DNA from: Avoscillospira sp045580485
GTDB lineage: Bacteria > Bacillota > Clostridia > Oscillospirales > Oscillospiraceae
Length of the DNA stretch: 23,531 nt
Direction: 5' to 3'
NCBI GenBank assembly: GCA_045580485.1
Contig: JAZNNW010000078.1
Span: forward strand, 1 to 23,531
Shown: in pieces, positions 13,673-19,487 of the stretch
Position numbering within the stretch: the stretch's first letter is position 1
How the letters are laid out: each line of letters opens with the position of its first letter
Translations under genes and position numbers: made by a program
Notes under the pieces: model-generated
What the model was told of the DNA's origin: nothing
The model's database searches: none
Seen by the model: the letters and a program-made list of their open reading frames with translations, nothing else

Positions 13673-14359
13673 TCAGATACCCCGCAGCTCGGCGGAGGGA
13701 ATGTACGGCTTTACGGCTTGTAGAAGGGTCTGCAATTCCTTGCCGGAGAGGGCTTGTCCGTCTCCGATCAGGTCGCCGGAGTTTACAAATTGCTGAATAA
13801 AATACTTCTTTGTACCGGCAAGCCATTGACCGACTTCGGTCATGTCTTCCGGCGTGTGATAGGGGAACAGGACTGTGGTGCGGAACTCATGGTCGATACC
13901 GCTTTCTTCCAGCAGCTTTACGCTCTGTTGCACCTGTTCCAATACATCCACATTTCCGCAGGTGGCGGTGTACTTCCGGGGGCTGTTCTTGATGTCCATA
14001 GCCACATAGTCCAGAAGGTTGGCATTCAGGAGCTGCCTCAGGACCTCCGGTCTTGTGCCGTTGGTGTCCAGCTTGACGGAAAGACCAAATGCATGGATGC
14101 CTTCCAGCAGTTGCGGCAGGTCGTGGTGCAGGGTCGGCTCACCGCCGGTGACGCATACGCCGTCCAGCTTTCCCTTACGGCTTTGGAGAAACGCCATCAG
14201 TTCCTCCTGGGTCATGAGGGGGGTGTGTCTGCCGGGCAGAACCAGGGAAGCGTTGTGGCAGAAGGGACAGCGCAGATTGCAGCCGGGAAGAAATACAGTG
14301 CATGCCAGCTTTCCCGGGAAATCCAGCAGGGTCAGCTTCTGCAGTCCGGCAATGTCCAT
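13673..14359 (-). CDS. nrdG: Anaerobic ribonucleotide reductase activating protein (radical SAM)
   Basis: Protein of 228 aa. The start at 14359 (MDIAGLQ) follows AAGGAG (14372-14367); the open frame reaches 14422 but that part overlaps the promoter and NrdR site. The radical-SAM cluster motif is C27-x3-C31-x2-C34 (CNLRCPFC), followed by TGGEPT, the SAM-binding motif. It generates the glycyl radical on NrdD with S-adenosylmethionine and a reduced 4Fe-4S cluster. It is longer than E. coli NrdG (about 154 aa), matching the longer NrdG type common in Clostridia. It is the first gene of the operon, 25 bp before nrdD. Confidence 0.93.
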   Translation of the reverse strand: MDIAGLQKLTLLDFPGKLACTVFLPGCNLRCPFCHNASLVLPGRHTPLMTQEELMAFLQSRKGKLDGVCVTGGEPTLHHDLPQLLEGIHAFGLSVKLDTNGTRPEVLRQLLNANLLDYVAMDIKNSPRKYTATCGNVDVLEQVQQSVKLLEESGIDHEFRTTVLFPYHTPEDMTEVGQWLAGTKKYFIQQFVNSGDLIGDGQALSGKELQTLLQAVKPYIPSAELRGI

Positions 14360-14394
14360 GGGCAGTCTCCTTCCATATAGTGGGTGCAGATATA

Positions 14395-14422
14395 AGTATA
14401 GCACTAAATATGGGAAAGTCAA
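14395..14422 (-). promoter_or_regulatory. Promoter of nrdG-nrdD-trxB
   Basis: On the minus strand: TTGACT (14422-14417), 16-bp spacer and TATACT (14400-14395) with an extended TGC. The spacer coincides exactly with one NrdR-like box. Confidence 0.82.
14401..14416. promoter_or_regulatory. NrdR-like box, promoter-proximal, degenerate
   Basis: GCACTAAATATGGGAA matches the NrdR-box consensus ACACWATATATWGTGT at about 10 of 16 positions. It fills the spacer between -35 and -10. Alone it would be weak; its 32-bp phasing to the better box at 14433 supports it. Confidence 0.55.
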
Positions 14423-14432
14423 TAGGTAATCG

Positions 14433-14448
14433 CAACTATATCTTGTGT
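14433..14448. promoter_or_regulatory. NrdR box, promoter-distal
   Basis: CAACTATATCTTGTGT matches the NrdR-box consensus at 13 of 16 positions. It is separated by 16 bp from the proximal box, the usual arrangement for repression of ribonucleotide reductase operons by NrdR at high dATP. Confidence 0.75.
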
Positions 14449-14469
14449 CTTTTCAAAAATATTCCAAAA

Positions 14470-14478
14470 TGTTATGAT
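14470..14478 (+). promoter_or_regulatory. Probable promoter of the YfcE-like gene
   Basis: Extended -10 TG-T-TATGAT (14470-14478) with no good -35 (TTTTCA at 14450-14455). It is 30 bp ahead of the start codon. The NrdR boxes lie upstream of it, so the divergent gene may also feel NrdR. Confidence 0.5.
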
Positions 14479-14507
14479 AAAGGCAGAAAAAACAAAGGAG
14501 AAGGCCT

Positions 14508-15056
14508 ATGAAATGGATGATTGCTTCGGATTTACACGGATCTGCTAGTTTTACAGCAGAATTATTGGCAGCTTTTGAACGGGAAAAGCCGGAAAAATTA
14601 CTGCTGCTGGGCGATATCTTGTACCACGGCCCCAGAAACGACCTGCCGGAGGGATATGACCCCAAGAAGGTTATCGACCTGCTGAACCCACTGGCGGACA
14701 AGATCTTGTGTGTTCGGGGCAACTGCGAGGCGGAAGTGGATCAGATGGTTCTGGATTTCCCCGTCATGGCGGACTACTGCGTCCTCTATGAGCAGGGGAA
14801 GATGATCTTTGTCACCCACGGCCATCTCTTTTCCGAGACCCAGCCCCCAAAACTCCACAAGGGTGATGTTCTGCTGACGGGTCACACCCATGTGCCCAAG
14901 TGCGTAGAACATGACGGCTGGTGGTATTTGAACCCCGGCTCCGTGTCCATCCCCAAGGAGGAAAGCTGGCACGGCTATATGATACTGGAGGACGGAACCT
15001 TCCTCTGGAAAGACTTAGATGGAACAATAAAAATGAAACACAAAAGCACACCTTAA
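14508..15056 (+). CDS. yfcE: YfcE/MJ0936-family metallophosphodiesterase
   Basis: Protein of 182 aa, the usual family length. Metal-binding motifs in order: SDLHGS (7-12), GDILYHGPR, RGNCE, VTHGHLF and TGHTHVP, then the NPGS motif. These calcineurin-like phosphoesterases use two metal ions (often Mn2+) and cleave phosphodiesters in vitro; the cellular substrate is unknown. The start at 14508 has AAAGGAGAAGG upstream. Its last codons (K-S-T-P-stop) are encoded by the left arm of the terminator that it shares with the converging gene. Confidence 0.87.
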   Translation: MKWMIASDLHGSASFTAELLAAFEREKPEKLLLLGDILYHGPRNDLPEGYDPKKVIDLLNPLADKILCVRGNCEAEVDQMVLDFPVMADYCVLYEQGKMIFVTHGHLFSETQPPKLHKGDVLLTGHTHVPKCVEHDGWWYLNPGSVSIPKEESWHGYMILEDGTFLWKDLDGTIKMKHKSTP

Positions 15057-15071
15057 AAAGGTGTGCTTTTT
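15042..15071. terminator. Bidirectional terminator within the ends of two converging genes
   Basis: Perfect 13-bp stem (15042-15054 with 15058-15070), AAA loop, T-tract on the plus strand and TTTT on the minus strand. Both stop codons overlap at TTAA (15053-15056). Confidence 0.93.
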
Positions 15072-15673
15072 ATGATCTCTAAATCGTTGGCTTTTTCTGT
15101 GGCGCAGAGGCAGATTCTGCTTTCGCCAAGGGAAAATTCCTGCAATAAAAAGGAAAATTCCGATAAATTCTGGTCCAAAACCGCTTCGTTTTGGCTTAAA
15201 ATCACGCGAAAACTGTCCAGCGGAACGGTCAAACCCCTGCCCAGAGCCTTTACAAAAGCCTCTTTTGCCGTCCATAGACGGAGGAGAAAGTCCTTGTCCT
15301 CTGTTTCCGGCAGTTCATCCGGGCGGAAAAAACGCTTGGCGATCTCCATGGTGCAGCGGGGCTGCTCCACATCCACCCCCAGAGGGGCATCTCCCACGGC
15401 GCAGACCGCCCAGGAGCCGCTGTGGCTCAGAGAAAAATGAATGTGGGGGTAGTTTTCCAAATAAGGCTTGCCCAAAGCCGTTTTGGCAAAGACCGGTTCC
15501 TGTACACCCGCCTGCTCCAGCGCATATTGCAGCAGCCAGCCTGCTCCGATGGAGCGGGCTTTGTCTTCGCTTTTACGAAGCTTTTGTGCCTTTTCCTGCC
15601 GAAAAACGGGTAAATTGGGGAGAATTTTCTGCCAATCAAAATTGGCCACATCCAAGGCATAGAGCCGTGTCAT
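15053..15673 (-). CDS. Sfp-type 4'-phosphopantetheinyl transferase
   Basis: Protein of 206 aa. The family motifs are clear: GVDVE (99-103) binding Mg2+ and coenzyme A, and W134-TAKEAFVKALG, which carries the catalytic glutamate/lysine. It moves the phosphopantetheine arm of coenzyme A to a serine on carrier proteins. The start overlaps the stop of the P-II-like gene by 4 bp (ATGA), with GGAGG about 11 bp upstream, so the two are translationally coupled. No polyketide or peptide synthase is visible; it may serve acyl carrier protein or a distant cluster. The last codons read K-S-T-P-F-stop and are encoded in the shared terminator stem. Confidence 0.9.
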   Translation of the reverse strand: MTRLYALDVANFDWQKILPNLPVFRQEKAQKLRKSEDKARSIGAGWLLQYALEQAGVQEPVFAKTALGKPYLENYPHIHFSLSHSGSWAVCAVGDAPLGVDVEQPRCTMEIAKRFFRPDELPETEDKDFLLRLWTAKEAFVKALGRGLTVPLDSFRVILSQNEAVLDQNLSEFSFLLQEFSLGESRICLCATEKANDLEIIKSTPF

Positions 15674-16356
15674 TCTGCCGGTTCCTCCATGAGCCGCATA
15701 CCGGCGGTGTCGGTGACGGGCAAAGAGAAGGCAATGGCCTTGGCCTTGGTGGCGAGACCGGCCTGCTCCATAACGGCCTTCATGATGTCATTCTTTTTTG
15801 CGGTGGGCACGACCATCAGCACGGCCTCCTTTTCCGAAGCCAGAGAGAAGCCCAAAAACTGCTGGGCGTGCTCCATGCCGGTTCCCTTGGCGTGGATGAC
15901 GGTGCCGCCGCCTGCGCCCATGGCACGGGCGGCATCCATAATCAGTTCCGTATAGCCCTGGTTGGCGATGACCACCAAAAGCTCGTATTTTGTATCTTTC
16001 AAGGTCTGTTCCTCCCCGATTTCAAAGGATTGTCCGTTCAGGAGAAATTGCAGCTGCCGCTTGCCGCCGATGCTGCTGATGGGCACCACGAAGGCAACGC
16101 CGGTGCCGGGCACATCGATATACAGCTTCTTCTGCAGCTGAGTTTTGACGGTTTTCCAGGTTTCCCCTGTGACCATGTGGCACAAAACGGCCTTTTCCGA
16201 AGCAGCCAGACCGAAATAATCCAGCACATCGGATACGGCAGTGCCTTCGCCAAGGGTCACAATGCTCAGGGAAGCACCGGCTTCGTCATAGAGATCCTGG
16301 AACCGCTTGATCTGCCGCCGGTTGATGATGGTGAACATGGCATATAACTGATTCAT
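15670..16356 (-). CDS. P-II-like regulator with two tandem P-II domains
   Basis: Protein of 228 aa, twice the length of GlnB. The second half (from about residue 122, YELLVVIANQGYTELIMDAARAMGAGGGTVIHAKG) follows the P-II pattern for the first strand, helix and T-loop entry. The first half is a more diverged copy (MNQLYAMFTIINRRQIKRF). P-II proteins are small trimeric sensors of nucleotides and 2-oxoglutarate, or of other ligands, and often bind and gate a membrane transporter encoded next door. Here the gene lies 11 bp after a DUF1538 membrane protein, which fits such a role. AAGGAGG precedes the start. The usual uridylylation tyrosine region is not recognisable. Confidence 0.8.
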   Translation of the reverse strand: MNQLYAMFTIINRRQIKRFQDLYDEAGASLSIVTLGEGTAVSDVLDYFGLAASEKAVLCHMVTGETWKTVKTQLQKKLYIDVPGTGVAFVVPISSIGGKRQLQFLLNGQSFEIGEEQTLKDTKYELLVVIANQGYTELIMDAARAMGAGGGTVIHAKGTGMEHAQQFLGFSLASEKEAVLMVVPTAKKNDIMKAVMEQAGLATKAKAIAFSLPVTDTAGMRLMEEPAE

Positions 16357-16367
16357 GGCGGCCTCCT

Positions 16368-17906
16368 TTACAGTTCAACGATGGCGTCGTCATCCAGCAG
16401 CTCGAAAGCCAGAAGCACCTCAGGCAGAGCTGCAGAACGGGTATGGGTATGCTTCCATTGGGAGATCAGCCCCATGATCTGTACGGTGATGAGAGGGGTC
16501 ATGGCGACCATGGCGACCACGCCAAAGGCATCGGTCATCTGGTTGCCGCCCACAGCAGCGCAGGCACCCTGTGCCAGCGGCAGCAGAAAGGCTGCCGTCA
16601 TAGGACCGGAGGCCACACCGCCGGAGTCGAATGCGATGGCGGTATACAGCTTGGGGACAAAGAACGAGATGATAAGGGCAATGGCGTAGCCGGGGATCAG
16701 GAACCACAAAATGGAGATCCCCGTCAGCACTCGCACCATGGCAAGACCAACGGAGGCAGCCACGCCGATGGAAAGGGCCATACCCATGGTGGAGGCGGAG
16801 ATGGCGCCGTCGGTCATTTCCTCCACCTGCTTGTTCAGCACATAGACCGCAGGCTCGGCACGGACGATGAAGAAGCCCATGACCATGCCGATGGGGATGA
16901 TGATGTAGGGAAGGGAAGCGCCTGCCAGTACCTGTCCCAGATAGCTGCCTGCAGGCATAAAGCCCACATTGGCGCCGGTGAGGAACAGCACCAGACCCAC
17001 ATAGGTGTAGAGAAGACCCACACCGATCTTGCCCAAGGCTCTGCGGGACATCTTCAGCATGAAGAGCTGAAACAGGGCAAAGACGGCAATGATGGGCAGA
17101 AGCGCCACGGCGATTTCCTTGATATAAGCAGGAATCTCATGGCTGAACAGCCGCCACAATTCTACGGAATCGGTGATCTCCGGCAGATGGGTCAAGGCGC
17201 TTTCGCCGCCCTGGGGGCGGAATACCAGACTCAGGACCATGACAGCCAGAATGGGACCGATGGAGCAAAGCGCCACCAGACCGAAGCTGTCCTCTGCGGC
17301 ATTCTTATCGCTTCGGATGGCGCTGACGCCGATACCCAGTGCCATGATAAAGGGTACAGTCATGGGACCGGTGGTGACGCCGCCGGAATCGAAGGCAATG
17401 GAAAGAAAACTGTTTGGAATGAAGAATGCCAGAACAAAGGCAACGATGTAAAAGCCAATGAGCAAACGGTTCAGAGGGATGGACAGCAGCATACGCAGCA
17501 GTGCCAGTGCCAGAAACAACCCCACACCTGCCGCCACAGCAAGGATGAGGGTCATATTGGGCACGGCAGGCACCTGATTGGCAAGGACCTGCAGATCCGG
17601 CTCAGAAACGGTGATGAGAACGCCCAGCAGGAAAGCCAAAAGCAAAATCAGCCAGACCTTTTTGCTCTTGGTCATGGTACTGCCCACCCGTTCACCCATG
17701 GGGGTCATGGAAAGCTCTGCACCCAGAGTGAAGAGCATCATACCGGCAATGACCATGGCACCGCCCAGCAAAAAGCACAGCAGGATGCTGGGGGAAATGG
17801 GCGCGACAGAAAAGCACAGCAGGAGCACCAGTGCCATAATGGGCAGCACGGCCTGCAATGCTTCTTTCAGTTTTTCTTTCATGTGATCGATGTATATATG
17901 ACCCAA
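16368..17906 (-). CDS. DUF1538 family membrane protein, internally duplicated, TTG start
   Basis: Protein of 512 aa if started at the TTG at 17906-17904, which has GGAGG (17917-17913) 6 bp upstream. The ATG at 17882 lacks any ribosome binding site, and the frame beyond 17906 runs into a palindromic repeat. There are many hydrophobic segments. The sequence is a tandem duplication: AFDSGGVTTGPMT (171-183) and AFDSGGVASGPMT (425-437) repeat, as do SEPDLQVLANQV/AEPAVYVLNKQV and MTPMGERVG/FMPAGSYLG. Two inverted-repeat halves with conserved Gly/Ser/Asp loops are typical of secondary transporters, but no substrate is established. Co-expression with a P-II-like protein suggests transport gated by a metabolic signal. 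Confidence 0.82.
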   Translation of the reverse strand: MGHIYIDHMKEKLKEALQAVLPIMALVLLLCFSVAPISPSILLCFLLGGAMVIAGMMLFTLGAELSMTPMGERVGSTMTKSKKVWLILLLAFLLGVLITVSEPDLQVLANQVPAVPNMTLILAVAAGVGLFLALALLRMLLSIPLNRLLIGFYIVAFVLAFFIPNSFLSIAFDSGGVTTGPMTVPFIMALGIGVSAIRSDKNAAEDSFGLVALCSIGPILAVMVLSLVFRPQGGESALTHLPEITDSVELWRLFSHEIPAYIKEIAVALLPIIAVFALFQLFMLKMSRRALGKIGVGLLYTYVGLVLFLTGANVGFMPAGSYLGQVLAGASLPYIIIPIGMVMGFFIVRAEPAVYVLNKQVEEMTDGAISASTMGMALSIGVAASVGLAMVRVLTGISILWFLIPGYAIALIISFFVPKLYTAIAFDSGGVASGPMTAAFLLPLAQGACAAVGGNQMTDAFGVVAMVAMTPLITVQIMGLISQWKHTHTRSAALPEVLLAFELLDDDAIVEL

Positions 17907-17927
17907 GGCGAACCTCCGAATTTGATA

Positions 17928-18043
17928 AGGCTCTCCTTGAGGAGAGCTGGCATTTGCGAAGCAAATGACTGAGAGGTGTGTTGGCAGTGCGGACTTCCAC
18001 CTCTCCGCCCCGCTTCGCTCGGCACCTCCCCTCAAGGGGAGGC
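17928..18043. repeat. Palindromic intergenic repeat element (MITE/REP-like)
   Basis: Sequence of about 115 bp made of nested inverted repeats: 17930-17936 with 17941-17947 (loop TTGA), 17951-17957 with 17961-17967 (loop GAA), 17971-17978 with 17998-18005, and 18025-18031 with 18036-18042 (loop TCAA). The two ends are imperfect inverted copies of each other (about 16 of 20). I recall similar elements as widespread in Clostridia genomes, but copy number cannot be checked here. It sits in the leader of the DUF1538 gene. Confidence 0.8.
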
Positions 18044-18049
18044 AATTAT

Positions 18050-18058
18050 ATTTTAACA
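18050..18058 (-). promoter_or_regulatory. Possible promoter of the DUF1538 operon
   Basis: Extended -10 TG-T-TAAAAT on the minus strand, directly after the T-tract of the xdhC terminator. No good -35 was found. Transcription from here would pass through the palindromic repeat. Confidence 0.45.
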
Positions 18059-18060
18059 TA

Positions 18061-18088
18061 AAAAGAGGGCTGATAACAGCCCTCTTTT
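18061..18088 (-). terminator. Rho-independent terminator of xdhABC
   Basis: Perfect 12-bp stem (18061-18072 with 18077-18088), four-base loop, TTTTT on the minus strand, 9 bp after the xdhC stop. Confidence 0.93.
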
Positions 18089-18097
18089 GTAAACATT

Positions 18098-18592
18098 TTA
18101 TTTTGGCAATTCCAGCCCCAGTCGGTTATACATGGTCTTTTTCACCGCTCGGAGGATATTTTCATAGCCGGTGCAGCGGCATAGATGACCGGAAAGGAGC
18201 TTCCGCAGTTCATCATCGGTGTAGAGCTTGCCGGTTTCCAGAATTTCCACAGCAGTCATGACAAAGCCGGGGGTGCAGAAGCCGCATTGGACGGCAGCTT
18301 CATCCACAAAGGCCTGCTGAATATCGGAAAGCTCACCGTTGGGGCCGAGAAGTCCCTCCAGAGTGCGGATGGTCTTGCCGTCCGCCCATGCTGCCAGATA
18401 CAGGCAGGAATTGAAGCACTCACCGTCAATGATGACATTGCAGGCGCCGCATTCACCCACCTCGCAGCCTTTCTTCACGGAAGTCAGACGGAAATCGTTG
18501 CGGAGCAGATCCGTCAGACTGGCCCGTACATCCACCATGGCGGTGACTTCTCTTCCATTGACGGTGCAAGTGATCTGTTTGAACTGTGCCAT
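18098..18592 (-). CDS. xdhC: Xanthine dehydrogenase-type 2Fe-2S subunit
   Basis: Protein of 164 aa, the normal size of the small subunit of three-part molybdenum hydroxylases (E. coli XdhC type). It carries two 2Fe-2S sites: C43, C48, C51, C63 (plant-ferredoxin fold) and C103-GF-C106 with C138-R-C140 (helical domain). It passes electrons from the molybdenum centre to the FAD subunit. The start overlaps the xdhB stop by one base (TGATG), so translation is coupled. This XdhC is the Fe-S subunit and must not be confused with the XdhC/CoxI insertion chaperone of other bacteria, which is not in the window. Confidence 0.92.
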   Translation of the reverse strand: MAQFKQITCTVNGREVTAMVDVRASLTDLLRNDFRLTSVKKGCEVGECGACNVIIDGECFNSCLYLAAWADGKTIRTLEGLLGPNGELSDIQQAFVDEAAVQCGFCTPGFVMTAVEILETGKLYTDDELRKLLSGHLCRCTGYENILRAVKKTMYNRLGLELPK

Positions 18593-19473
18593 CAGACTTC
18601 ACCTCCTGCCAACTGAATGGAGCGGGTCAGGCAGCGCTTTGCCAGTTCCACGGCGATGTGCTGCCGGAAGGCCTTGCTGGCGCGCCACGAGTCACGGGGA
18701 TTGATATCCTCCAACACTGCGGCACCGAAAGCCTCAATGATTTCTTTGGAAACGGCCTTGCCCTTGGCGACGGATTCGGCGGTGGGGGCACGCATGGGAA
18801 TGGGACCTGCCACGCCGTAGGCAATGCGGACATCTTCAATGGTCTTTTTGTCCGCCGACAGCTTCACATTGACGGAGCAGCCGGTGGTGGCAATGTCCAT
18901 GGCCTCCCGCATGGCATATTTAATATAGTGTCCCTTGTAGCCCTCGTAGGCTGCCTTGGGAATGAGAATGGCGGTCTGGATCTCATCTGGCTTCAGATCC
19001 ACCGTGCCTGCCTTGATGTAAAACTCGGAAATAGGGATGATTCGCTTGCCACTCTGCCCGGTCAGCTCCACCAAGGCATCCCATGCAAAGAGAGTGGAGG
19101 CGGAGTCAGCAGAAGTGACACCGTTGCAGGTGTTGCCGCCGATGGTACCGGCATTGCGAATCTGGGGACCGCCAACCATGTCCACGGCCTCACCCAATAC
19201 ATTGATATATTCCTGAATGATGGGATTCTTGGTAATGTGGGAAAAACTGGTCAGAGAGCCGATACGGATGGTGCCGTCATCCTCCATGGAAATACCACGG
19301 ATCTCATCCAAACCGAAGATGGAAATGAGGGCCTTTCCGGCTCGCTTGCCTTCCCGCATCTGCACCAGCACATCGGTGCCGCCGGCGATGATCTGTGCCT
19401 CCGGATGGGCGACCCGCAGGGCCACAGCATCGGCAACACTGCCGGCTTCGTAATAGGCGGACATATCATACAT
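18592..19473 (-). CDS. xdhB: Xanthine dehydrogenase-type FAD-binding subunit
   Basis: Protein of 293 aa of the CoxM/XdhB family, close in size to E. coli XdhB. FAD-binding motifs are AGGTDVLVQM (30-39) and TIGGN (110-114), and the C-terminal CO-dehydrogenase flavoprotein-like domain is present (RIAYGVAGPIPMRAP). It receives electrons from the 2Fe-2S subunit and would pass them to NAD+ or another acceptor. TAAGGAGG lies upstream of the start. It is the second gene of xdhABC. Confidence 0.92.
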   Translation of the reverse strand: MYDMSAYYEAGSVADAVALRVAHPEAQIIAGGTDVLVQMREGKRAGKALISIFGLDEIRGISMEDDGTIRIGSLTSFSHITKNPIIQEYINVLGEAVDMVGGPQIRNAGTIGGNTCNGVTSADSASTLFAWDALVELTGQSGKRIIPISEFYIKAGTVDLKPDEIQTAILIPKAAYEGYKGHYIKYAMREAMDIATTGCSVNVKLSADKKTIEDVRIAYGVAGPIPMRAPTAESVAKGKAVSKEIIEAFGAAVLEDINPRDSWRASKAFRQHIAVELAKRCLTRSIQLAGGEV

Positions 19474-19487
19474 ACAGGTCTACCTCC

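Noticed and set aside
16443..17972. Open frame of 509 codons on the plus strand
   Set aside because: Antisense to the DUF1538 gene; His/Gln/Gly-rich shadow that also runs through the palindromic repeat.
17928..18043. CRISPR repeat or IS end
   Set aside because: Single palindromic unit with no spacer array and no transposase gene nearby; better described as a small intergenic repeat.
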